A stretch of 64,000 nucleotides of DNA from Acorus gramineus (lineage: Eukaryota; Streptophyta; Magnoliopsida; Acorales; Acoraceae). The DNA is taken from positions 6,377,299 to 6,441,298 of the forward strand of contig CM060850.1 of NCBI GenBank assembly GCA_030737835.1. The letters are read 5' to 3'. Shown here one piece after another: positions 12,346 to 23,539 of this stretch (position 1 is its first letter; every line of letters begins with the position of its first letter). Below the pieces are notes generated by a model. It searched no databases. It had not been told where the DNA came from and saw nothing but the letters and a program-made list of their open reading frames with translations. The position numbers and the translations under genes were made by a program.

Positions 12346-15300
12346 GGCGCAAACATAACCCACAAATATTCAACCCATTTAAAACAGCCTAGAACAACTC
12401 TTTTAAACAAAATCTCTTTCTTAAGGTTAAAAAAAGAAGTTATTTATTAGTTTAAAAGAGCGATTTATAAAAACAATGGTTTATTGGTTTAAAACAATGA
12501 TTTATAAAAACATTGGTTTATTATTTGATACAGTGATTTATTAGTTTATACAATTGGTTATAAATAGTGAATTAATTAAAATGTGTTTGTTTATATAAAA
12601 TAGTTATATATATTTATTTATTATATTAATTTATTTGATGTCGTGTCCTAGCCGTACCCGTGTCCTATTTTTTCAAAAATTGCCATGTCTTTGTGTTACT
12701 GTGTCTGTGCTTCATAGGTGGACTGTTATTCTTTTTTTCGTTTTAATTTCCTTTTGTGCTTCTTGAAAGACATCTTTCTCATTTTATATAAGATCTAGAG
12801 ATCTGGCTCAAGGCTCCCTCTTTGTATCAGATTTTCACTTTCACTAACTGGCTGAAAATGTGTTCAAGTGGTCTGCGTCCATGTTTTCTTCCCCCCGCCC
12901 AAAAAAAAAAAATGAAAAAAAATAAATGCAGCCTGAGATTGAATGATACTTATCGATTATGGGTTAAAAAAAAAAAAACCAAATTTTCTGTTATGGATTT
13001 CCTTTGGTTTACTGTTTCTATCTGTTAGGTTATTATGAAACATCAAGGGTTCATTAGTTTTGCTTTGAAGAAGAAACTGTTGTCTTGTCATTCTTTCTTT
13101 ACCATATTGGTTGCCATTATCACTTTTTGTGTTTTTTTGCCATTTAACTACATCTTTAAGAAAGTGAAATTATGTTTTTTTTTTTTTTAGAAAAGGTTGG
13201 CCTTCGCCCTAATATATTGATAGAAGAGAGAGCCCAGAAAGTGAAATTATGTTGTTGCTAATTAACTGTCTGGAATGTTGTGCAGTATCTCAATGTTATT
13301 GTTTTGAAGTTCAATATTATGAAGTGAAGGAAAATAACATGGATTATATGAATGGAGCAAAAGTATTTGACCAATTTTTAGCTTTCCATATAGTGTTTTG
13401 ACAAGACTAGTTATATGACATTTAAATCTTATGCTTGGCATTTAAAACCATTGGTTTGTTTTGCATATCGCAATTTTTAAAAATTTAGAATCTATACATG
13501 TATAGAATGAAGGAACTACAGTTTCTCTTTCAATATGTTTGGCTCTTATGAATCAGAAGCACATGCTTGGTGCAGAGGTTGGCAAGGAGATGTATTCTTG
13601 GGAAGGGACATGAAAATGTGGATGCTGAGGTACAGGATCAGAGAAAGAAAATCAATAGGTTCAAGGAATCAGCATGGAAATGCATATATTTTCAGTCAGC
13701 GGAGCTTCTTGCGCTATTCGTTACATATGATGAGCCCTGGTTCACGAACACGAGATATTTTTGGGTTGGACCTGGAGAACAGGTGTGGCCTGATCAAAAA
13801 ATAAAGTAAGAGTCTATCATTGTTGTGAAAAGTTTTTTTCCCCAACTTGACTCAGTTGATTCTTATTATAGTTGAAATCCTCAATCATTCAGCTAATGTA
13901 ATCCTTCTAACTAAAGGTCTCTCTAATTCTAGGTTGAAATTAAAGGGACTTTACATGTACGCTGCCGGATTCTATACATATTCCATATTCGCTTTAATGT
14001 ATTGGGAAACAAGGCGTTCAGACTTCGGACTATCAATGTTGCATCATGTTGCAACTGCATTTCTCATCATCGTGTCTTATATCTTCAGGTTTGTCTCAGT
14101 GTCATGCATGAGATAGTCTATGCATCATGTTTTATAATGTTAGTATACAATATTATATAGACCAGAATATTCTTTCTGACTGTTGCCAATCAATCTGGTA
14201 ACACAAGGGGATATCTTTGATGTGGCAAATGCTTCATGATGGACTACGAATTTCTGTTGTTTCATCTAGTATGAAGAATATATATTTTTGAGTAATTTGA
14301 CAAAAATTGGATTTTAATGTTATTAAGCATGCAGGACCAGAAAGTATGACTTAGTACAGGAGGTTCTGTGTCAGATAAAGATGCACCTTACTCTTGTGAC
14401 ATCCAAGAATTAGCAATTATGACTAAAATCTACTAGCGAATTGATATGCTTTTTTATAGTTATAATGTCGCAGCTCCTTTCAAAAAAAATTATTTAGTAA
14501 GTTTTATTAGGGTCTCTGCAAGTTTTCAGACTTTATTTCATATATCTCACCTCAATTCTTTCCTTCTCATAGGTTTGCTCGTGTTGGTTCAATTGCATTG
14601 GCCCTTCATGATGCAAATGATGTGTTTTTGGAAGTGGGAAAGATGTCAAAATACTCCAAGTGTGAATGGCTTGCTAGTTTGGCCTTCATTCTCTTTGTTT
14701 TATCATGGACTGTACTTCGTGTCTTTTACTTCCCCCTTTGGATTCTACGGAGTACAAGGTGATTATTGGGTGTTTTATCTGTATCAAGCAGTCTCTCATC
14801 ATGTATATTTTCATTTGCATTCTACTGATTTATGAAACTTTGTGGAGATCAAATATCTTTATATATATTGTCGTCTTATTTGCATTATTTTCTCTTTGTT
14901 TTGCATGGCCTTTCTGTCTACTTCTTCACCTTTAGGGGTCTGGTTAAACTTGTGAACTCAACATTACTTAAAGTTTGTGCTACATTTAAATTGTGCATTT
15001 GTGAGTATGTAAAGGCAAATCCCTGACAATGTTGTAACCAAATGGAAATTTTTGAACCTAAGTGGAACATTCACTCTAATTCAAACTTTTAAAAAGTGAT
15101 CACCTTGTAGTTGAAATTAACAACAATATAGGTTACCTAAACTCCCCAAAACTATCGGATAGTACCTATATTTTAAACAGTACTTAAGGAGCATGCCATC
15201 CAAAAAAGACCTAATATGTGACCGAAGATGAACAGAAACTCCCACATGCTTTCTCAGGAGTACATTTTTTACATCATTTTTTTTCCACTTAAAGTAGCTT

Positions 15301-17462
15301 TTTATGAACTTTTAATTGGCAGTAGCTAGATTCATGGCATCCATTCATACTGAGGTTTATTGTTGAACAATCCTGGGCATGTTACTTTGATATAAAAAAA
15401 AAAGTGCAATAGTCATATTAACACAATGAATCAGTCTTACTGCATGTGATATTGCAAGTTGTCATGTGCTATTGTAGTTAGTAGTCCTATATATGGTCTT
15501 TCTGTCATCAATGGGATACTGGTAATTTACAGGCCAGTAATGTATAAAAATGTAGAAATTACAAAGAATAGAGGAAAGGAACTCTAAACTTTATGGATAT
15601 TAATAAAACCAAATATAATGTTAATGTGTTTAGCTAGCATGATAAAGACCTAAGATTTTTTTTTTTATGTTTGTGAACTGACCTTTGCCCATTTATGAAA
15701 ATTTTGGTTTAATTTTTTCTTGATCACATATGTCCATTTTTCTTGCAGTTATGAAGTGGTTCTAACACTGGACAAAGAGAAGCACAAATTTGAAGGACCC
15801 ATATATTATTATTTTTTCAACACTCTTCTCTTCTCCTTGCTTGTTCTTAATATTTATTGGTCGGTCTTAATGTATCGGATGCTTGTCAAACAAATCCAGT
15901 CAAGAGGCCAGCTTAGTGATGATGTTCGATCCGGTTTGTGCCAAATTACTTGCTTGTTACATTTGATGAATATGCTGCATGTAGGAACTATGCTGCAAAT
16001 ATGGGAATGCGTGCATAGTTTCTTTCAGCTCCTTTTTGCCAGTTTTCTTAGTATCAGAGTATCAGATTCTTTATAGTAACTCTTTCATGCTTTCTTATCT
16101 GTTTGACTATATCATATTGACTTTTGAAATGTGTTTAACGCATGGATGACTGTGATTTCTTATGTGTGTGTAAAATCTTTACCATTGAACAGCCATATCT
16201 GTCACTAATAGAGTTTTCCATTGAAATGAAATCTGAATTTTGGGCTTGAACACTTGAGTTTATTGAAATGATGAAAACCCAGCAACTATCAAATCTTCAG
16301 TCTGCCCCTTTGTGTTTCTTGTGTTCTCTTGAACTGTTGCACAAGGAATCTACTTGTCAGCTTTCATTGAATGATGGAAGGTTCCATTGAATTGGATGTC
16401 ATCGATATCTTCATTGAAATTTCCAATGATTTTCTGTAGGTGATATATATTGTTCTTTCTTACTGGTACAATATTGCTTTATGAGCTGTTATATTCGGAA
16501 GAAAGGTCATAATGTTCTTATCAGTATGGTTCAGTCTATTTCTCTTTTGAAGTTTAGTTGTTTAAGCACTGTTCTTGCACTGTTGTTGGATTGCACGCAA
16601 TTGTAGCACTGGACAATGTTCATACAGCAAGCAAGGCATTTTGGCATGCATCATGTAGTCTACTCTCTTTTGTTTCACTGTTATAGCAAACTAGATGTTT
16701 TGGGTTTTGTTTATCCAAACATTATCAAAGAGAGATGTATGTTAAAAATGTATTTTTTTAATATGTCAATTATTTATCTGATGCAGTCACATGTGGCTCT
16801 TAGTTGCCAGATGAAATATAAGTCCAATGTCAGATAAATGGACATAAGGTACTACTGATTGTGACGTGAAATGTGAACTCATCTGATGATTTGTAACATG
16901 AAAACATGTTCATCTGTTATAATCAAGCAGCTTGCATAAGTAAATTAGTCAGGCTAGTGATAATTGAGCAAAGCTTTTCAAGTCACATGAACTACACTTA
17001 TTATACATAACAAAATTTCTTTGAGAATCTATTGTGTGTGATTTTACGATTACTATAACATCTGCTTATCCAGAACAGGGGCAAAATGGAGGTGTTTATG
17101 TTGTTCCATTCTGATTTTCTTAAAATCATCATGAAACAGAGTTTTCTTTTCCTGCGATTGTTAATCAGAAATTTAGTATATATCAGAAGTAAAACGTCTT
17201 CTTTATACAGTGTTATCTTTCTATCTATTGAATATAGTGTATTTCTAACATATTCAATAATTTATGGTAGTTCACAGTTTTTTATGATATTTGGTTCCAC
17301 TTTTTTTTTTTTTCCTGAAACACATTGGTTTATCTTGTAGATTCTGAAGATGAAGGTGAACATGTGGTAACGGGGGGACCCCCCGTAGCTGGCCTTACGG
17401 TCAAGCTGGGTAGGCTACCTTCACCTGTGTACCCCCAAGCCCACAGAAAGAAATGCACATAA
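11505..17462 (+). CDS. LOH: Ceramide synthase (LAG1/LOH type), right copy, altered at both ends
   Basis: Exons are 11505-11652, 13576-13805, 13933-14088, 14573-14758, 15749-15933 and 17341-17462, all with GT-AG borders and matching phases. The product is a polytopic ER protein that N-acylates sphingoid bases. Landmarks are [14 protein letters not shown] and [15 protein letters not shown] in exon 1, [20 protein letters not shown] in exon 2, the Lag1p motif from [16 protein letters not shown] (exon 3) into [15 protein letters not shown] (exon 4), and SDDVRS before the acidic tail. There are two oddities. The expected start (ATG 11505, MDWIFSK) is out of frame by one base with the rest of exon 1 at an AAAA run (11523-11526); the correct frame is otherwise open back to ATG 11404. 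An insertion replaces the normal stop, so the tail DSEDEGEH continues for 32 residues to TAA 17460-17462. Without these changes it would be about 309 aa, the usual size. Intron 1 holds a small transposon. Confidence 0.88.
12178..12717. mobile_element. Non-autonomous hAT-like element in ceramide synthase intron 1
   Basis: The left end CTACAAAGCACGGTCAC and the inverted right end (reverse complement CTATGAAGCACAGACAC) form imperfect terminal inverted repeats. The 8-bp word GTGGACTG flanks both sides (12170-12177 and 12718-12725). An 8-bp duplication is the signature of hAT transposition. Internal GACACGG repeats occur near both ends. The 540 bp have no transposase coding capacity. It is on the sense side of the intron, away from splice sites. 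Confidence 0.85.
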
Positions 17463-17537
17463 GTTAAGTCAACGCCAAGACTGGATACCAAAACCTACTA
17501 TTAGCACATGTAAGCCCCTGACGGTTGTGCTATGACA
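17365..17537. mobile_element. Insertion that rewrites the ceramide synthase stop
   Basis: After the shared GAAGGTGAACATG (GAAGATGAACATG in the left copy) the right copy has about 170 bp with no counterpart, starting TGGTAACGGGGGGACCCCCC, before homology resumes at CATTCT(A/T)CAATC. About 27 bp of the left-copy sequence, including its stop codon, are missing at the junction. The block is bounded by TG...CA if read from 17363 to 17537, compatible with a small solo LTR, but no target duplication is visible. It could also be filler DNA. Confidence 0.6.
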
Positions 17538-18318
17538 TTCTACAATCTTGCATCCAGATGGGTCAAAGAGTTGTACTCCTATTGCAAAGACTTGTTTCTG
17601 AACTCCCACCTGATGCAGCAAGGGATCCTTAAAAAACAATCTATTCTATCCTTACGGTTAACCTCAACAAATGTACACCAGGTCCATGCTTTCTCATTTT
17701 CACTCGTAAGTTTGATATTATGAGAATTCATGTCATGAGAAGTTCCTTATATTTCTGGTTCGTACACTAGTTCCCGGGAACAAGAGCAGAAGAATAGCTC
17801 TGATTGTTTATATTTGATTTTATTGTCTGATTTTTTCTTACTGATAAATCAATCCCGTGCCTTCCACCATTCATTTTCATTTGTTGCATTCGAGACTCTG
17901 AAGGGATTATAGATTTTCTCAGTGAACATTTATGGCTGCCATTTGGAACCATGGAAAATGTATCATTCACTTTGTCATTTCCAGTGAATACAGCACCACC
18001 ATGTAACTGTAGGTATTTGACATTTATCCAGAAAAACAGGTTCTTCTAACAGATAATGTGCATTACAATATTTTTAGACTTGATGACATGATTGCTATTA
18101 TTTATTGAATGGAAGTGGTTTATGAAAATCACCTCTCTTGCTATGGTTGCAATTTCTGTGTTTTTAGGTGTGTAAATGGATAGTCCTTTTGAAACATATG
18201 CTCTCCCATAATTGGCTTGCATTTTGTTATTCTTTCTTAACTTTTATGAAGATATATGAAAGGACTTTCTTCTTCTTTTGCCATTGAATCATACTACATA
18301 CACCACGTAGGTGCATAC

Positions 18319-18358
<40 letters not shown>

Positions 18359-20422
18359 TTTGCAGTTGTGAAGGAGGGCTTGATTTTTGTGTGGAATTGT
18401 GGTTGGTTCACTGCATTTCCATGCATGGAAATTTTAGAGTTCACTTGGCCCACTGAAGGAAATCAAAGAAAATATTCCTGTTAGTGGTGATGGGATTTTA
18501 TGGTGACACATCTTTATTCTTCATTATGAAAAGGCATGTGAAATAGGAAATGAAATATATGCCCCCCTGAATATTATACTTTAATTTTACTTGTTTGATG
18601 CAGAAGTTTTTTTTCTCTATGAATTAGTATCAACATGGGCATGACTTTGTTTGGATTCCTGAGCTCTGAAGTCCCTATTGCTATTCGGATAAGAAGTGGA
18701 ATAGATAATATAATGAGGGTATATGCAATACCGTTTAATTAGTCCAGATGAACCTGAATAATATTTTTGTTCAAGACTTATTGAGCTGCCTGTTTTTGTC
18801 ACTGCATGGATGTACAAAGATAAAAAGACTTAATTCTTTGTTCCACCTAAAATATGACCAATATCAGCCAATCATAAAACTAAAATAACTTAAACAAGGG
18901 TTCATAGGTTCAATATCAATTCTATTCCACTATTATTCTATTCCAGTACAAAACAAGGGGTTATTGGATATATACCTTCCAATTTACCAACATGGATACC
19001 TGTTGGGGATGTGATGAGTGGATGACTGATACTTATTTCTGCCACACCTTAACATATGTATTGTGTACTGTCCCATATCTCCATCTGTGAAATTAGCATG
19101 GTGGTTATGTTATTTAAATTTATACTCTGATGTGTTGCCTTGATGAGAGGTGCATGAATTTTGTTTGAAGATTCAAGGTGTTTGAGGCAATCCATTTTCA
19201 CAAATAACTGAATTCCCACTAAAATTTCATTCCTAATGAATACTTTTTTTTTGAAGAAATCTTTTTCATTTCTAATGAATAGTTGCCAAATTCATTCCAG
19301 TCCCTTTATGTGTTTCCCATCATACATGGACCTGGATAAAATTTGATAGCCCAAATATGTTTGTTCCTGCCTTGATTGACTAGTATAGAACCTGAATAAT
19401 AATTTCAGAGGAGTTTGGAATTGTTTATCCACAGCTTATTATTGTCAATTAATACATTTCATTATTTTTTAAAAAAAATCTCAATCAACATTGTTGCACA
19501 TATCTCAAAACATGTCATGTAAATGGTACACCTTTCATACACATTTTAGAATTGTCATTTAAAAAGGTATAATAATATAATTTATGATCAAAATTTCACC
19601 TTAGAAAAAATAAAGTTTTATATCGTTTCTGTCTTATGTCTTCAATTTATCTGGATGAATTAAACAATGATTTACGTTATTTTAAAATAATAAAATAAAA
19701 ATGAAAAAAAAAAACAAATAAATTGAAATATGATTATCCGATTCTTATCCATCACAGGATAGCTATCCATGTGAATAATATTATGGTGGTTGGGGGGCTC
19801 TCTTTCTCTTTTTAATTAAAAAACAATTCCCGGATCAAAGTACAAAAAAACATGAGATATATACATCTTGGACAACAATTCATTTCCTAGGAATAGTCTC
19901 AAGATGAGCCAATGGTGGTTCAGAAATAAATCTCTGATGATCAAATTGGCCCTACACCAAATGAAGTTCAAGTAGAGCTTCCCTTTTCCTCAAATGGCAG
20001 CTCAATGAAGGAATCAAAGTGAACCATTTTATAAAAGCAAAGAAAGCAGTCTTTGTGTTCTTTTGGTTGTTCTTCCCATGTGAATGAAATATTGAGATTC
20101 AATAGTGTTACATCTTATTAGTACTCATCAATCTTTAATAAGATATTGACATGTGTCTTAAAAATGTCATAGAATCTCATAAAACACATGAGGTGATACA
20201 TGTCAGCTACTCATTAGAAACTAACAAAAACTGATGGAATCTAATACTAACTAGCTCCAATCACGTGACAATCTTTGTGTTCTTCCATTCTACATACAAG
20301 TCTCAGTTGTTCCCCACATATAGTGAAAGCATTCTTAAATAGAAGTAATGAAATGCTTAAGTCTTCATATAATACATGTTACAAACACCACCACAAACTT
20401 GAACATTTAGAAATCTGGTGTA
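17538..20422. other. Spacer between ceramide synthase and CONSTANS-like gene, right copy
   Basis: No coding gene is seen. It contains the ceramide synthase 3' flank and, toward 19900-20422, the probable 3' UTR of the CONSTANS-like gene, which is the best-conserved noncoding block between the copies. Confidence 0.6.
18320..18352. repeat. TA dinucleotide microsatellite
   Basis: An uninterrupted AT run of about 32 bp. It replaces about 100 bp present in the left copy near 3570-3690. Confidence 0.95.
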
Positions 20423-23042
20423 CTAAAACGAAGGGACGATCCCATATCCTGTGCCGTCGGTGACAATGGCGGTGGAGAACATCTGGTCCACCTCGATCTC
20501 CACGTCGGACCTCTTGGCAAAGCGGCCCTTGATGCGTGGCCTGGTCTCCGCATACGCCTTCCTTGATGCGTACCTTATTGTCTTCTCGAACTTCCTCATC
20601 TTCCGCTTCTCCCGGTATCGGAGCACCCTCGCCTCCCTGTCCATTTGGCTGAACTGGTGGGGAGGAGGGATATGGAGTGGCGGGCCGGAGAAGAGGTCAA
20701 TCGTCCCCTTCGCCGGCCTCATGTGGTTGGTGGTGATGGTGTCAGGGACAACACTGGCTTCCATGGATGATAAGGAGACCTGAAAATGAATACAAAGGTT
20801 GTTAGAAGAGATAATGAAGTAGGAGATGTGATCATGGACACATCCTTGCATAAAACATGTGAGATGACATATGTCAGTTTCTTATTAGAGACTCACAAAA
20901 ATTGATGGTCAGAGGTTCTGAATTCTATTAGGAGTGAATTTAATTAAGCAGATCATACTACATTTTTGGGTAGGTAGCAAAGCAAATGAAATTCTTTTCC
21001 ATGTAGATTGAGAAACTGATGTAGAGAGTTTTTGCTGAATTTGGCTTCAAACTTGTAGAGAAGTACAATAAATAAAACATATAATCCATGAAACTTCTTG
21101 TTACTACAAAAATCTTGATCTAACCTTGTTTGTTTAATGAATAAGATGAATAAGGAAGAATAAGTTTAATCTTGAAAAAAATGTTTGTTTAGAGGGAATA
21201 AAATGTAATAATTGATTACTGATAGGTTGGAATAAACCTTCATACATATCTATGAGAAGGCAGGTATAGTTTTTTTATATTTATCCATCCAAAACTATAA
21301 CTTTTTTTCTTAGTAAAAAAATAAATAAAATACAAAGATTTATTCAAACAATGAAAAGAAAATAATTTAACTGATTATCATCTAATTCTCCTCCGTTTTA
21401 TAATTCTTGTATGCCTGAAAAAGCTATACACGAAACAGAGGGGGTTAAACCACCTAAGCACATAGCACTATTTGCTCAGTGAATAAATAGTACAAAAGCT
21501 TCCTGAATAGGAAACTCAAATTTAGCCTTCATTTGATACAAAATAACCTCAAATTTCTTTTAGTTTTGCTATCTGATCCATACAGATACGTGTGAATTTG
21601 ACCAATAAAAAAAAAGTGTTGGTTACAAACTTTTTTTCAATATCAATTCCAGTATCATATATCTCGTTAGTGTTATACACAGAGAAACTTCATATTTTTT
21701 TATAAATGAATCAATACAATTCATTGGAGTATATATTTTATTTTTTTATAAAAACATATATCTCACTGGAGATATACTATTTTCCAAAAAAATAAAAATA
21801 CATAGGGTTGGAAAAAAGATTGCATGACATTTTCCTAAATGAAATTAAAGCATACCAAATCAAACCAACCAGTCTCAAAGGCCCCTGGCCCAGTGGTGAA
21901 GGAGACTCTACTTCTGTATCCGAGTCCTATAAGTTGGTTCTAGTAAATTTTGATTCCCAGTCTGTTATGGATTTATGTTGATCCAAACATCTCTAACACT
22001 ACTAGCGATGTAGCGTTTGGATTTGAGATCTAAAAGCTAAGATTTCGAAAATCCACTTGTGGCGCTTTTTTATAAAAAAAAAATGTAAAATTTGCTACCT
22101 TGAGTTTATTTATGTGTAAGAATAGTATAAAACTAGCCGATCCATCCCCCAAGATTAGAAGAGGTATATAAAGCCAGAGAGGGAAAGCGACGAGACCAGG
22201 CCCCCAACTTATTAGTCCTCAATAATCCCCCAATAACTTCATCTCGCGCACCTTTTGACGGCTTTTTTAAACACAGAAACAACGTGTAAATATACGGGGG
22301 TTTAGATGCAAGAGCTCAAAACCTGTTTAGATCCACGATGACATTTCAATAGTTTTCCTACAACGGAATCCACCCCACCCAGTATCCAAACGGGACCTAC
22401 ATCTTAAGATACTGTACCGCCCACTAAGAACTTAGTACCAAAAAAAAAAAAAAAAAAAATCAAACTCAAATAATAAAGAAATCTTACACTCTGACCAGGC
22501 GAGGCAGGATACCCATACTCAAACTTAGGCAACCCAATGAACTCCATCACCTCCTCCCCCTTGTTGTGCTGCACAGGCACAAGCCCATCCTCCCCCTCCT
22601 CCTCTTCCACCACCGCCGCCGCCGCCGCCGCCGACCCATCGTTCTGGTTCTCATAACCCGCTAAATCCAGATACTCATCCACCTCCTCCCCAAACAAGTA
22701 CCCATATATATTTCCATTATTAACCCCACTCAACCCATTGTTGTTGTTATTGTTGTTGCTGTTGTTGTTGTTGTTGTTGTTGTTCATAGAATTCAACAAC
22801 AACCAGTCCTCATCTTCCTCTTCTTCTTCTTCGACAGTCTTAGCGACCTCCTCAGGTGGTGGTGAGCGTGCGAGGAGGGGGACGCGCACGTGGCGGCGGG
22901 CGAGGAGGTTGGCGGAGTGGATGGTGGCGTCGCAGGAGGGGCAGAGGTAGGCGGCGTCGGCCTTGCAGTAGATGGAAGGGGGGACGGAACGGCAGGAGTC
23001 GCATGTGTTTGGGGTGGTGGTTGTTGCATGGAGCTTCATCAT
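20423..23042 (-). CDS. COL: CONSTANS-like transcription factor, one B-box plus CCT domain
   Basis: Two exons on the - strand, 23042-22488 and 20779-20423, joined in phase 0, encode 303 aa. Residues 14-56 are one B-box with all zinc ligands ([21 protein letters not shown]...RRH). Then come an acidic run, poly-Asn (87-94 and 96-102) and poly-Ala. Exon 2 has [25 protein letters not shown], the CCT domain at about 233-275 ([39 protein letters not shown]) and the terminus GYGIVPSF. The short middle motifs and VPSF tail are those of group I CO/COL proteins, which normally have two B-boxes; the second is missing. In the family, CCT binds DNA with NF-Y subunits and controls flowering time or light responses in the nucleus. 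The start is the first of two ATGs. The intron holds a SINE. No break is seen. Confidence 0.93.
21124..21365. mobile_element. Possible MITE in CONSTANS-like intron
   Basis: CTTGTTTGTTTAATGAATAAG at the left and an inverted relative (reverse complement CTTTTCATTGTTTGAATAAA) at the right suggest weak terminal inverted repeats around AT-rich sequence. The left copy lacks the region altogether, so there is no empty-site test here. Confidence 0.35.
21878..22084 (+). mobile_element. tRNA-derived SINE in CONSTANS-like intron
   Basis: An RNA polymerase III A box (TGGCCCAGTGG, 21886-21896) is followed 40 bp later by a B-box-like word (GGTTCTAGT, 21936-21944). A unique body then ends in an A-rich tail (TATAAAAAAAAAATG near 22071-22085). 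It is antisense to the host gene and lies inside its only intron. The B box is degenerate, so it is probably old. Confidence 0.6.
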
Positions 23043-23195
23043 TTAGTGTGTGTAAACTGTGTGGTGTGAGTGGGTTTCTTTTGTTTGGTTTTGGGGGGTT
23101 GATTGGGTGGTGGAGAAGAGGGGATGGGGGGAGGGATCTATTGGGTAGAGGGGACAGGTGGCAGTGATTTTGTGGGTGGGAAGGTGTGGGGGAGA

Positions 23196-23337
23196 TAATC
23201 TTGTGGTTGCTTTGCGTACTGTGTATTTGGATGTTGGTGGGGCCAGGGTGGACAGTGATGGTGAGGTAATCTTGTGGTTTGTTTGTGTACTGTGTATTTG
23301 GATGTTGGTGGAGCCAAGGTGGAGAGTGATGTGGGAG
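23196..23337. repeat. 71-bp tandem duplication in CONSTANS-like upstream region
   Basis: Two adjacent units start TAATCTTGTGGTT at 23196 and 23267 and share TACTGTGTATTTGGATGTTG and GCCA.GGTGGA.AGTGATG. They lie 155-295 bp upstream of the CONSTANS-like start codon (gene on the - strand), where promoter or 5' leader is expected. Confidence 0.9.
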
Positions 23338-23539
23338 GGGGAAAGACGAATAATATAATGCATTGGTGTGATTTTGGAGGGGACCAGTTTGGATTGATAG
23401 TAAATTTGGGTATTTCTATCTTTTGAGAAGTGAAGGTGGTGAATATGGAGTTCCATTTTCGGGTGATAATCCGAGTCTTCAGTGAAGATCGTACACCTAG
23501 AGAATCTTGAACATTATGTAGTGTCGATTAAGGGGACTT

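Larger units (their letters stand above)
14582..22919. repeat. Segmental duplication, right copy
   Basis: This is the partner of 1-7119, in the same orientation. It contains the ceramide synthase 3' exons, the spacer and the complete CONSTANS-like body. Sequence private to this copy includes the 17365-17537 insertion, a TA microsatellite, an A-rich piece near 19675-19735 and the CONSTANS-like intron with its SINE. Similarity ends in mid B-box at about 22919, while the gene itself continues to 23042. This shows that the right copy kept the original gene boundary. Confidence 0.93.

Noticed and set aside
22738-22950. Poly-Leu and poly-Ser + strand frame opposite CONSTANS-like exon 1
   Set aside because: It is the complement of the Asn and Glu codon repeats of the real gene.
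23043-23456. 137-codon - strand frame upstream of the CONSTANS-like gene
   Set aside because: Low-complexity His/Thr/Ser/Pro-rich translation of promoter repeats; it ends right at the true start codon and has no family motif.
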